Positions 34,049-42,668 of a stretch of DNA of 64,000 nucleotides are shown piece by piece. The notes beneath the pieces are model-generated. The model did not search any database and was not told where the DNA came from. It saw nothing but the letters and a program-made list of their open reading frames with translations. The number at the start of each line of letters is the position of its first letter. Within the stretch, counting starts at the first letter, position 1. The position numbers and the translations under genes are program-made. Origin of the DNA: Pseudomonas sp. JAI120 (lineage in GTDB: Bacteria; Pseudomonadota; Gammaproteobacteria; Pseudomonadales; Pseudomonadaceae); NCBI RefSeq assembly GCF_014207255.1, contig NZ_JACHCZ010000002.1, forward strand, positions 997,802-1,061,801, given 5' to 3'.

Positions 34049-34849
34049 TCAGCTATCTACCAGGCGATATAGCGCTTGAGCGTGGGATGTCGCTAGCCCT
34101 GTACGCTGCAAATTTCGGCGACTTTGCGAGCTGGGAAGCGCGGTTGCGGCGATCACAAGACTGCCGTGTTTTTTTGCTTGCTCTACCCGATGAGATATCA
34201 GGGCTCCATGGTAGCCCTGGCCTCGTGCATTTTTTCGGGTGGCAGCCGTCCCAAGGTAGGCAACTCCATTGCAGGCCAGGTACATCAACGCTCCTGCCAC
34301 GACCTTTCCATCAGCTTTAAGAACGTAGATTTTCAGACGTTCATTTGACATCAGTCCTGCGAACGAAGCCTGGCTCAACTGAAGATGCTCTGGCTTGGTA
34401 TGAAATCCACTCGCATGCACGGTTGCGAACTCAGGAAGCGTTTGTGAGGTGGCTTCTTCGATTTCGAATGAGTGGTGATTCAAGACCACATTTTCGATGG
34501 TGCACGCGAGTTGCAGATGCGTCCACCCCCTCAGACGCTCCAGCCGCCTCTCACCCACCAAAGCGTACTGTTTCAAAGTCGAGGCCTTTCCGATAAGAGG
34601 CGTTACTGTCGAATACTCTGCTGACTCCTTGAGCAAGCTCAGTAGTGGCTTGGGTCTGTCAGTACTATCGCCGTAGATGCGATTGAGCATCGGGCTAGGT
34701 GATGCCTTCACCTGAAAGCATGGAAAAGCTTCGTTGAAAAACACACGAGCACCAAAAGGGTTTCCACTTATCCGAGACAAACTCTCGACGCGGGCACACA
34801 AATACTCGCTTTCTGCGGCCTCAATCGCATGAGCCATTCCGACATTCAT
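34049..34849 (-). CDS. GNAT family acetyltransferase
   Basis: A 266-residue acetyltransferase with the GNAT fold in its C-terminal half: KIYVLKADGKVVAGALMYLACNGVAYLGTAATRKNARGQGYHGALI carries the acetyl-CoA-binding R-G-Q-G-Y-H loop. The N-terminal 110 residues are unassigned. The ATG at 34849 has AAGGA eight bases upstream. The reading frame continues to a TTG at 35185 that overlaps argC, so a longer 378-residue form is possible. It is co-oriented with argC, suggesting one operon. The substrate is unknown; an amino-acid or analogue intermediate is plausible given the argC neighbour. Confidence 0.7.
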   Translation of the reverse strand: MNVGMAHAIEAAESEYLCARVESLSRISGNPFGARVFFNEAFPCFQVKASPSPMLNRIYGDSTDRPKPLLSLLKESAEYSTVTPLIGKASTLKQYALVGERRLERLRGWTHLQLACTIENVVLNHHSFEIEEATSQTLPEFATVHASGFHTKPEHLQLSQASFAGLMSNERLKIYVLKADGKVVAGALMYLACNGVAYLGTAATRKNARGQGYHGALISHRVEQAKKHGSLVIAATALPSSQSRRNLQRTGLATSHAQALYRLVDS

Positions 34850-35171
34850 GTGCATAGTCCTTATTGCGTGATGTCCCAGAAGGGTAGCGGCAAATTCAAC
34901 AATACACACCTCCAAACACACAGCTGGTAGATAACCTGCTCCGGTGTCCCTTTGGGATCGATAACTGCCTGTCGCGAAGGGCTGCAATCGGCCAATTGAT
35001 GCCTGTCGTGAACGACCGTTTAACCCCACGCCTGAATGGATTGCAAACTGCTGACACGCGTGGATTCTGTTTTCGATTCGTTTAATGCCGTCGTTGCCAG
35101 ACCATGAGCAGAGAGGAAACAACCGCTCGAAAACTCGAACCGTAGACTCGAGGGCCAGTGGGTAGTCGGAG
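34850..35171 (-). other. Region between argC and the GNAT start
   Basis: No separate gene. The GNAT reading frame stays open through this stretch from a TTG at 35185, so it either encodes an N-terminal extension of the acetyltransferase or is a leader following argC. Confidence 0.4.
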
Positions 35172-36101
35172 TCATATTCCTGCAACCATCAAATCCAGAT
35201 TCTGCACCGCCGCTCCAGCGGCTCCCTTCCCGAGATTGTCAAGCACCGCAGCCAACACAACCTGCCCTGTTTCATCATTTGCACACACCACCAATCGCAA
35301 ACTATCAGTCCCGTTGAGCGCCTGAGGATCAAGGTGGGTCAACCCTTTGGCCTCCTGCATCGACATCACCTGTACATGGTCTGCATCGATGTAGTGCTGC
35401 GTAAGGCACGCATGCAGCCGCACCGCATCCATGCCCGCCGCCAACAACCGAAGTTGCAACGGTATGGTCAGCACGATCCCCTGCCGAAAAGCCCCATAGG
35501 CCGGCACAAACATCGGCCGTTCCATCAGACCGCTTTGCTGCTCAATCTCCGGAATATGTTTGTGTGCCAGCCCCAGGCCATAAACCTGAAACGCCGGCGC
35601 CTGTGATGCGCCTTCTCCCTCATGCTCTTGCACTCCGGCGCGCCCTTTTCCGGAATAGCCCGACACCGCATGAATGTTCGTCGGGAAGTCCCTGGGCAGT
35701 AACCCGGCCTGCAGCAATGGGCGCAGCAGCCCTATCGCCCCCGTGGGATAGCAACCGGGATTGCTGACCCGCCGCGCCGTGGCGATGCGTTGGGCCTGCT
35801 GCGCGTCCATCTCGGCAAAACCATAGGTCCAGTCTGGATGAGTGCGGTGCGCCGAACTCGCATCGATCACCCGAACGGCGGGGTTTTCGATGCTCGCTAC
35901 AGCGTCGCGGGCGGCTTCGTCGGGCAAGCAGAGAATCGCGATGTCGCAGGCGTTGATGATTTCGGCACGACGTTGCGGATCCTTGCGGTGTTCGGGGCTG
36001 AGGGTGATGAGCCGCAGATCGGTCCTGCCTCTTAAACGTTGGTGGATTTGCAACCCGGTGGTGCCTTGGTCGCCGTCGATGAATACAAGGGGGCTTGCCA
36101 T
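35172..36101 (-). CDS. argC: N-acetyl-gamma-glutamyl-phosphate reductase (type 2 ArgC)
   Basis: A 309-residue ArgC that reduces N-acetylglutamyl-5-phosphate to the semialdehyde in arginine synthesis. The Rossmann start is [17 protein letters not shown] (residues about 6-21), and the catalytic Cys lies in [13 protein letters not shown] (Cys117 region). The length matches the short type 2 family. Most hosts already carry a chromosomal argC, so this copy is accessory. The ATG at 36101 has GAGAG upstream; an in-frame start at 36137 is also possible. It is divergent from a LysR gene with a shared operator-like palindrome. Confidence 0.88.
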   Translation of the reverse strand: MASPLVFIDGDQGTTGLQIHQRLRGRTDLRLITLSPEHRKDPQRRAEIINACDIAILCLPDEAARDAVASIENPAVRVIDASSAHRTHPDWTYGFAEMDAQQAQRIATARRVSNPGCYPTGAIGLLRPLLQAGLLPRDFPTNIHAVSGYSGKGRAGVQEHEGEGASQAPAFQVYGLGLAHKHIPEIEQQSGLMERPMFVPAYGAFRQGIVLTIPLQLRLLAAGMDAVRLHACLTQHYIDADHVQVMSMQEAKGLTHLDPQALNGTDSLRLVVCANDETGQVVLAAVLDNLGKGAAGAAVQNLDLMVAGI

Positions 36102-36167
36102 GGAATGCTCTCGCACATAGGAAATCAGGAGCTCCAATCATCAATAGGGGGCTAAGATAGGAAAAGT

Positions 36168-36191
36168 TGAATTTCTAAACGATGAAATTCA
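36168..36191. promoter_or_regulatory. LysR-type operator between argC and the LysR gene
   Basis: TGAATTTC (36168-36175) and GAAATTCA (36184-36191) form a perfect 8-base dyad with an 8-base spacer, centred 36 bases before the LysR start. Such dyads in divergent promoters are typical LysR binding sites; likely autoregulation and control of argC. Confidence 0.65.
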
Positions 36192-36215
36192 GTTTTTCTG
36201 AACAAGGAATGACTC

Positions 36216-37100
36216 ATGCGCGAAATCAGCCTGGACCGTCTGCGCACGTTGGTGGCCATTGCCGACCTGGGTTCGTTTGCCGAGGCGGCCCGTGTGCTAC
36301 ACCTCGCGCCACCCACGGTCAGTTTGCATATCGCCGACCTGGAGTCGCGGGTTGGCGGCAAGCTGTTGTCGCGCACGCGTGGGCGCATTCAGCCGTCGGC
36401 GATTGGAGAAACGCTGGTGGAACGCGCGCGGCGCCTGTTGGCGGATGCAGAGCAAGCGCTTGAGGACGTGCAGCGTCAGGTGCAGGGCTTGGCCGGGCGT
36501 GTGCGACTGGGTGCCTCCACCGGGGCGATCGCCCAGCTGATGCCGCAAGCGTTGGAGACATTGAGCCAACGCCATCCCGCTATCGATGTGCGGGTCGCGG
36601 TGCTCACGTCGCAGGAAACATTGAAGAAGCTTGCCGAGGGCTCTTTGGAGATCGGTCTGGTCGCGCTGCCACAGACCCCGGTGAAGGGATTGCGCATCGA
36701 GCCCTGGCGGCGGGACCCGGTCATGGCTTTCTTGCCGGCACGCTGGGATTGCCCGGATGTGGTGAACCCTGGTTGGTTGGCCGCTCAACCATTGATTCTG
36801 AATGACAACACTACTCGGCTTTCGCGCCTGACCTCGGAGTGGTTCGCCAGTGATGGACGGCAGCCCACGCCGCGTATTCAACTGAACTATAACGATGCGA
36901 TCAAAAGCCTAGTGGCGGCCGGTTATGGTGCGACGTTGTTGCCGCATGAAGCCTCCACGCCATTGCCCGATACCAGGATCGTCATGCGGCCATTACAGCC
37001 CTTATTGTGGCGTCAACTCGGTATTGCCCACCGTGGTGGGGGCGTCGAGCGGCCGACGCAACATGTGCTGGAAGTGTTGTGGGGGTTAAGCGCGGGCTAG
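36216..37100 (+). CDS. LysR-family transcriptional regulator
   Basis: A 294-residue LysR regulator. The N-terminal helix-turn-helix is at about 5-65 (LVAIADLGSFAEAARVLHLAPPTVSLHIADLE), followed by the linker helix (ARRLLADAEQALEDVQRQVQGL) and a periplasmic-binding-protein-like effector domain (about 92-290; RVRLGASTGAIAQLMPQAL). It is divergent from argC, with the dyad at 36168-36191 between them, so it probably controls argC and the acetyltransferase gene in response to an unknown small molecule. The GC-rich codon use is like a resident Pseudomonas chromosome gene. Confidence 0.9.
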   Translation: MREISLDRLRTLVAIADLGSFAEAARVLHLAPPTVSLHIADLESRVGGKLLSRTRGRIQPSAIGETLVERARRLLADAEQALEDVQRQVQGLAGRVRLGASTGAIAQLMPQALETLSQRHPAIDVRVAVLTSQETLKKLAEGSLEIGLVALPQTPVKGLRIEPWRRDPVMAFLPARWDCPDVVNPGWLAAQPLILNDNTTRLSRLTSEWFASDGRQPTPRIQLNYNDAIKSLVAAGYGATLLPHEASTPLPDTRIVMRPLQPLLWRQLGIAHRGGGVERPTQHVLEVLWGLSAG

Positions 37101-37134
37101 TGCGATGTTGTCAGAGAAAGGCCCGCTTTCGACC

Positions 37135-38742
37135 GATTCTGTTGAAAAAGTCGGATTTTCACATCGCCTGAACTCAGGCACGACTACCACTGGAGAACCT
37201 ACTCACCACATTGAGTGGTTTTTCGGCCCTTCGTTGACCGCTGCCGCTCAGTTAGTGGGTTAGTTTGAGGTTTTTGCTTAGTGCAGGCGCACCTATCCCG
37301 TGACCGGTGGACCTTGAGAGGTAAATTTGGCCAGCCGGCGCAGGTTCTGCACCGCAGCGGCCAGCGTGAACTCATCGGTCGCGCCGCTCATGCCACGTAG
37401 TCGCAAGCGATCCAATTTCAGGATTCGCTTGAGGTGGGCAAACAACATTTCGACCTTTTTACGTTCGTGGCGAGAGCGCTGATACGCCGGTGTTGCTGCA
37501 ATGCGCCGAGCCACATCCCGAGCGGCTTCATGGACGCTGCGGGCGATCTTGCGAAACGCAGTGTTCGGGCAGCACTTGGCTTTCATCGGACACGCTACGC
37601 AGTCGGTCTGTCTGGATCGGAAGATGATGGTGTTGGCTTTGGTGACGTGCGAACGCTCGTTCTTGAAGGCTCGCCACTCGCTGCGCAAGGCGTTGCCAGC
37701 CGGGCAGCGGTATTCATCAGCCTCTTCATTCCAGTGGAAATCGGTGCTCGAGAAACTGTCGTTCTTGCGCTCTGTTTTGTCCCACACCGGTACATGCGGC
37801 TCGATGTCTTTTTCCTCCACCATCCAAGCCAGCATCGGCGCTGTACCGTAAGCAGTATCGCCAATGAGGCGCTCCGGCTTGATGTCGAACTGCGCTTCGA
37901 CCCGTTCGATCATTGTCTTGGTGCTCTCAACCTCGGCCGTTCGATGAGCCGGTGTAGGCTCCACATCCACGATGACGCCGTGTTCGGTATCGATCAGATA
38001 ATTCGTCGAGTAAGCGTAGAACGCGGGGCCGCCTGGAGCAGCGGTCCAGCGAGCCTGAGGATCAGTCAGTGATAAACGCTTCGGTAGCGTTTCGGCCAAA
38101 GCCTCTTCATCGAGGGCTTCAAGGTACTCACGCACGGCGCGGGTGCTCAGGGCCGGATCGCTCCAGTTGACCTGTTCATCACCCGGTACGCCGCGCTGCC
38201 GACTCGCATCCGCTTTGATGATGCTGGCGTCCACAGCAAATCCTTCGCCTTTGACCAGGCCAGCATCCATGCAACGACGCAGCACCTCGTTGAACAACCA
38301 GCGAAACAGATCGCTGTCCCGAAAACGGCCGTGTCGATTTTTGGAAAAGGTCGAGTGATTGGGGACTTCATCCTCAAGGCTCAACCGGCAGAACCAGCGA
38401 TACGCCAGGTTCAAATGGGCCTCTTCGCACAACCGCCGTTCGGAGCGAATGCCGTAGCAATAGCCCACGATCAGCATGCGGATCATCAGTTCAGGATCAA
38501 TCGACGGACGCCCGATCGGGCTATAAAAATCGGCGAGGTAATGGCGCAGGTCGTTCAGATCGAGACACTGATCAATGCTTCGCAGAAGGTGATTGGCTGG
38601 GATGTGATCTTCAAGGTTGAAAGAGTAAAACAGTCGATCCTGCCCACTCGATAACTGTCCCATCATGCTGTGTGCTTCCTTGCTGGCCAATGCAGAGATT
38701 TTGCCGCAGGCCAGACAGGGGAGCTACTTTTTCAACAGAATC
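37135..38742. mobile_element. IS1182-family insertion sequence
   Basis: A complete 1,608-base IS. Perfect 17-base terminal inverted repeats (GATTCTGTTGAAAAAGT at 37135-37151, its complement at 38726-38742) flank the transposase gene. The tetranucleotide GACC precedes the left end and follows the right end (37131-37134 and 38743-38746), a 4-base target duplication. The IS sits between the LysR gene and the NACHT module. The joined flanks read across normally, so the insertion is recent. Confidence 0.85.
37293..38666 (-). CDS. IS1182-family DDE transposase
   Basis: Full-length transposase of 457 residues, transcribed opposite to the surrounding LysR and NACHT genes. The N-terminal DUF772-type domain reads FYSFNLEDHIPANHLLRSID and PSIDPELMIRMLIVGYCYGIRSER. 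DDE carboxylates include VDASIIKADAS and IGDTAYGT, and a cysteine cluster (CPAG, CVACPMKAKCCP) lies near residue 350, typical of IS1182 enzymes. The ATG at 38666 follows AAGGA; a TTG at 38690 is in frame. No frameshift or stop is seen, so it may be active. Confidence 0.88.
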   Translation of the reverse strand: MMGQLSSGQDRLFYSFNLEDHIPANHLLRSIDQCLDLNDLRHYLADFYSPIGRPSIDPELMIRMLIVGYCYGIRSERRLCEEAHLNLAYRWFCRLSLEDEVPNHSTFSKNRHGRFRDSDLFRWLFNEVLRRCMDAGLVKGEGFAVDASIIKADASRQRGVPGDEQVNWSDPALSTRAVREYLEALDEEALAETLPKRLSLTDPQARWTAAPGGPAFYAYSTNYLIDTEHGVIVDVEPTPAHRTAEVESTKTMIERVEAQFDIKPERLIGDTAYGTAPMLAWMVEEKDIEPHVPVWDKTERKNDSFSSTDFHWNEEADEYRCPAGNALRSEWRAFKNERSHVTKANTIIFRSRQTDCVACPMKAKCCPNTAFRKIARSVHEAARDVARRIAATPAYQRSRHERKKVEMLFAHLKRILKLDRLRLRGMSGATDEFTLAAAVQNLRRLAKFTSQGPPVTG

Positions 38743-39089
38743 GACCCGAAGCGGTCATTCGCGAAAGACTGCAATCGGCTGTGCAGACATTCAGCCACCA
38801 CGCCGTAGCGTGTTAGTACCGAAAGCAGCGTTCATCCCAATTGCTGAAAGCTCCCAAAACGAACTCCTCATAAAGCTCAATATCACCGCGCTGAGCTTCT
38901 TCAGACTCCCCACCCACTCGCTCGGTGACCCGAATACCCTGCTACTAAATTGTATCCCAGAACGCGTACAAGCTTGATATCATTAAGCCACGAAAGAAGA
39001 CCGTCTCGCTTTTTCTCAGGATCAGCGCCCGTGCGCGTGAGCAATTTTGAATAAAGATGCTTACGTCATGACCTATGCCAAGGATAGAT
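38743..39089 (+). other. Intergenic region before the NACHT gene
   Basis: The first part continues the sequence interrupted by the IS; short frames show no family resemblance. The AT-rich last 100 bases hold TTGAATAAAG-like promoter sequence and the start region of the NACHT gene. No RNA gene or terminator was seen. Confidence 0.4.
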
Positions 39090-41204
39090 ATGATTGATGT
39101 AAGCGAACTCAGAAGGTTGTATCGGCAGTACGGTTTTGAAGAAGCTGATAGCTACGAGCCTGGCATCCATGTATTTACCTATAGATCAGGCCACTTCCAT
39201 AACGCCGACATTATCAAAACAGGACCAAATGGCGACGAAGAAAAGGTCTTCAACGAATTCAAAAAGACGGGCTATGCCTGCAAAGTTCGTTCTTACACGA
39301 CTACTCAATCCATCGAGCAAACTCTCTTTAGAGGCTTCTTCTCCGCTGAAAGCACGCGTAAGAAGCTGAAAAGAGAATACAGTCGCTATACCGATGCGAT
39401 CGCTAAAACACACTCGGATAACGGTCAGTACGAATATATTAGTTCACACTACACAATCAATGATGTGGTGGGTACTCGCAGCGTCGTAAACGAAATTTAT
39501 TCAAGGCTAAAATCGACTAAGCCCGCGCTTTTTTTGATTGAAGCCGCCGCTGGCTTCGGTAAGACGTGCACCGCGCACGAGCTGCTGAATGAAATAATCG
39601 AAAACTCCGACGACATGGTTCCGCTGTTCTCTGAACTGGCCAGGAACCGTCAGGCTAAAATTTTCCGTTACGTCTTCTTGGACGAAATTGATCGGAGCTT
39701 TCCCCTATTGCGCTCGAGTCTGGTTCGTTCTGAAATTCAGAACGGCAACGTTCCAGTTATTCTCGACGGTTTTGACGAGCTTTTACCGCAGAGTAAAACT
39801 GCTGAAGACAACGATGGGTATGAACATACCGAACCCATGCTCGACACCATCAGCGAGCTGCTTACCAAGTCGGCGAAGGTCATTCTAACAACCCGACGCA
39901 CTGCGATTTTCGATGGTGATAACTTCCACTCATGGGTGGAAAAGCATGACGAAGACTTCGAGATTTATCGTATCCGTATTAGCGAGCCCACCATTGAGGA
40001 CTGGGTTCCGCCGGCACGACTAGATGCATTGAAACTCGTCAACTTCCCAATCGATAGGTTGAGCAATCCCGTACTGCTTTCCTATCTCCGTTGCATCTCT
40101 AACGCCGAGTTTGATGCGGCAATCGCGAACCCTAACTCGATAGTGGATAAATACTTCTCTTCGATGCTTGAGCGGGAGCGTCGCCGCCAAGACCTACGCG
40201 TACTGCCTCAAGATCAGTATGCCATTCTTAAGACTATTGCTAACGATATGATGGAGAGGAACTATACCTCCGAGTCGAAAGAATACATTTCAGACGTTAT
40301 TCTGAAAAATCACGATGAGTTGCTTGATCAGAGTCGTAAGCAGTACCAGCCAGATGAGCGACCCACGCTCGGGGAACTCGTGACCAAATTGTCGGGACAC
40401 GCAATGCTAGATCGGAGTAATGAGAACGGTCAGGGTATTGGCTTCGTGAATGAGTTCGTGCTTGGGAACTTCTGCGCCGAGATAATCATTGATGACACTT
40501 CTAATGAGTGGGCTGGATTCGAGCGGTTTATTGAGCCTTCGGTGATTGCGACGATTGCTAGAGCTGATGACACGAAACAAAACCTTTGGCACGCGCTGGA
40601 GTTCTCTCTGGAGTTCCTTCCGGTAACGGACAAGGTGCTTTACACGATCATGCTTACTGACAGGTTGGATATTGATCTTTGTGACGGTTCAGTAGAAAAC
40701 ATTGAAATCAGGAGTGTTGATATTGGCAAATCCAATTCGATCAACAACTTCATTTTCATTGGTTGCTCTTTCTCAGACGTGACCTTAGTCGGCAAGAACA
40801 TGGATAAAGTGTCCTTCATCAACTGCCGCTTTTTCAATTGCGGCTTTGAACATGATGAAGACGGCGGTGTTATCCACGCGCTCGGCTGCGACTCAGATAA
40901 CCCAAATCTCCTGCTAGCGCTCCAGCAAAGGGCGGTAGACGACACAACGATAGTAAGGAAATTCCCGGACGCTGAGATCTTAGTTCTCGAAAAATTCTGG
41001 CCCAAAGGGAGACCCACTTTCCACAAACATCGGCCCATTAGAATCGTTTGCGCCAACTCTGCACACATCGGCCAAGACGAAATCCTTGAGGCGATTGCTT
41101 CATTACGCCGGCAGCGTTTTATACGTGATGGTGGAAAAAACAGCGTTCTAGAACTAAATCTTGAACATATTTCGGAAATAAAAACAATGCTGGGGCGCAG
41201 CTAA
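39090..41204 (+). CDS. NACHT-type STAND NTPase
   Basis: A 704-residue signal-transduction ATPase. Residues about 1-110 are an unassigned N-domain (GIHVFTYRSGHFHNADIIK). The NTPase has Walker A AAAGFGKT (Lys158) and the acidic Walker B VILDGFDELL (Asp226) with the DxxDE signature of NACHT proteins, then LTTRRTAIF. After a helical region, the C-terminus has short hydrophobic/Cys repeats (FIGCSFSDV, VSFINCRFFNCGF) like a pentapeptide-type sensor. The ATG at 39090 has AAGGA upstream; 39075 is also in frame. Its stop overlaps the next gene's ATG (TAATG). Bacterial NACHT proteins often sense phage; here the role is inferred. Confidence 0.8.
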   Translation: MIDVSELRRLYRQYGFEEADSYEPGIHVFTYRSGHFHNADIIKTGPNGDEEKVFNEFKKTGYACKVRSYTTTQSIEQTLFRGFFSAESTRKKLKREYSRYTDAIAKTHSDNGQYEYISSHYTINDVVGTRSVVNEIYSRLKSTKPALFLIEAAAGFGKTCTAHELLNEIIENSDDMVPLFSELARNRQAKIFRYVFLDEIDRSFPLLRSSLVRSEIQNGNVPVILDGFDELLPQSKTAEDNDGYEHTEPMLDTISELLTKSAKVILTTRRTAIFDGDNFHSWVEKHDEDFEIYRIRISEPTIEDWVPPARLDALKLVNFPIDRLSNPVLLSYLRCISNAEFDAAIANPNSIVDKYFSSMLERERRRQDLRVLPQDQYAILKTIANDMMERNYTSESKEYISDVILKNHDELLDQSRKQYQPDERPTLGELVTKLSGHAMLDRSNENGQGIGFVNEFVLGNFCAEIIIDDTSNEWAGFERFIEPSVIATIARADDTKQNLWHALEFSLEFLPVTDKVLYTIMLTDRLDIDLCDGSVENIEIRSVDIGKSNSINNFIFIGCSFSDVTLVGKNMDKVSFINCRFFNCGFEHDEDGGVIHALGCDSDNPNLLLALQQRAVDDTTIVRKFPDAEILVLEKFWPKGRPTFHKHRPIRIVCANSAHIGQDEILEAIASLRRQRFIRDGGKNSVLELNLEHISEIKTMLGRS

Positions 41205-42109
41205 TGTCCGTTTCTCCTGACAAATTGATTGCCAACAATCTCCAGCACTTAATCCAGTCCGAGCTTGATAGGATCGGGTTGCTTTGCCGAGTATTTTCGA
41301 GAGCAAAAAGTGTTGAGTCCATAGAGAAGAAAATCAATAAATCAGCTGGAAAATACACCCCTACCGGCAAGAAGATCCAAGACGCTTTCGGCGTGAGAGT
41401 AGCGCTGTATTTCCCTGACGATCAGGCCGTAGCTATGGATGTTTTAAAAAACTCGTTTAACTACGACGAACACTCCTCCACCATCGATACGCCCAATGGT
41501 TCGGTCTTTACTGCGAACCGTTGCAATCTGATATTTAAGCTTCCCCCTGAGATTTCTGAGAACAGTACGCTCTTGGATTCTTATGACGTACTGGACGATA
41601 CGTTTGAAGTTCAAATTCGAACGGTACTTTCTGAAGGATGGCACGAGGTCGAGCATGATTTGAGGTACAAGTGTCAAGACGACTGGTCTGGGTATTCAGA
41701 TTTAGGCCGCGCACTTAATGGTATCTTCGCAACTCTTGAGACCTCCGACTGGGGAATGATGAAGCTATTTGAGACTCTAGCCTATCGCCATTATAAAGCT
41801 GGCGAATGGAGTCAAATGGTTAGAACCAAGTTTCGATTGAGGTCTGAAAGTGACCTTAGCAAAGAGGTGGTAGATAAGTTAAAGCTCTATCCTGAAACAG
41901 GCAAAAAGATCTTTCGGATCAATCGGGAGGTTTTCTTGAGCCGAATAATTAAGAACAAGGTCGAGCTTCCAATCAATGCTGACAATATAATTTATATCGG
42001 CAATTACCTATACGCAGGTAACACTGAAATCCTCGATATAACACCACAACGTATTTTGCGCATTCTTGAAAATTCCGGCTTAGAGCAGTTTGGTAGAGCT
42101 AGAGCTTAA
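41204..42109 (+). CDS. RelA/SpoT-domain protein (alarmone-synthetase-like)
   Basis: A 301-residue protein with a RelA/SpoT synthetase domain at about 25-165. It keeps the key features: SRAKSVESIEKK (nucleotide binding; Arg33, Lys35), DAFGVR (Mg2+-binding Asp60), FEVQIRT (Glu135) and WHEVEHDLRYK (His147-Asp152). No HD hydrolase or TGS domain is present, so it is a small synthetase-like enzyme with a C-terminal helical region of about 130 residues. It overlaps the NACHT gene by one base and is surely co-translated. Such enzymes can make (p)ppGpp, (p)ppApp or pyrophosphorylate tRNA, often as toxins; which applies here is unknown. Confidence 0.8.
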   Translation: MSVSPDKLIANNLQHLIQSELDRIGLLCRVFSRAKSVESIEKKINKSAGKYTPTGKKIQDAFGVRVALYFPDDQAVAMDVLKNSFNYDEHSSTIDTPNGSVFTANRCNLIFKLPPEISENSTLLDSYDVLDDTFEVQIRTVLSEGWHEVEHDLRYKCQDDWSGYSDLGRALNGIFATLETSDWGMMKLFETLAYRHYKAGEWSQMVRTKFRLRSESDLSKEVVDKLKLYPETGKKIFRINREVFLSRIIKNKVELPINADNIIYIGNYLYAGNTEILDITPQRILRILENSGLEQFGRARA

Positions 42110-42403
42110 GCTTGATCCGCAAAATGGACGCGAGGCTATGTCCAAGTGTGGCTCGCGATCCTGAGAGTGCACCAACCGCTTCGCGGATTACCACGCTGAG
42201 AAACGCCAGGTCGGGATACGACTGTTTTTGCCGCATTCAGGCAACATGAGATCTGGTGAGCAGATTCGGATATACCTCACTCCAAGCAAGCAACTGCTTG
42301 CAGCGGAGAAGGCTGGCCTGTTATTTCAGGTTCCTCAGCAAACTTGCACCGGTGGAGCTGCATTAAACGGCAGCTATTGGCCGATTTCTGCCGGTCAAGG
42401 CTA
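42110..42403. other. Non-coding remnant right of the RelA/SpoT gene
   Basis: No gene is supported. Sequence character resembles debris of an insertion element adjoining the right repeat array; short frames lack ribosome sites. Confidence 0.35.
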
Positions 42404-42465
42404 ACCAGTGTGCTGGTCAAGTCAATGCAAACGACTGGTCAAGTCCATGCAATTACGCATATGCG
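42404..42465. repeat. Right array of inverted terminal-type repeats
   Basis: Read on the minus strand, this carries two units (GCGTAATTGCAT with ACTTGACCAG, then CGTTTGCATTGACTTGACCA) matching the left array at 33902-34010 in inverted orientation. Together they bracket 8.5 kb containing argC, the IS and the NACHT-RelA/SpoT pair. Confidence 0.6.
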
Positions 42466-42668
42466 CAAGTGCTTAGGGACGTCAGCTGAAAAAAGGTCAA
42501 ACGCGATGCAGCTAGCTAATAGAGGGTTGGATCAATGCAATGACGTATGGGCACCCCATAGATTTTTCGCGGAAAAATGGAGGTGAAGTATGGACATCAG
42601 AGATCAGAGTCAACAGCAGACCATGACTGCTCTGTGGCTATGTCCATAGTTCACAATCTTTCCTTTAG

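Noticed and set aside
36297..36881. Minus-strand frame opposite the LysR gene
   Set aside because: A shadow of the GC-rich LysR coding sequence with no start signals.
39090..39400. Restriction-endonuclease domain at the NACHT N-terminus
   Set aside because: No clear PD-(D/E)xK arrangement could be placed, so it is left unassigned.
30558..42660. XerC/XerD recombinases of a typical rulB integron-like element
   Set aside because: No tyrosine-recombinase motifs in any frame of the insertion; the only recombination enzyme is the IS1182 transposase.
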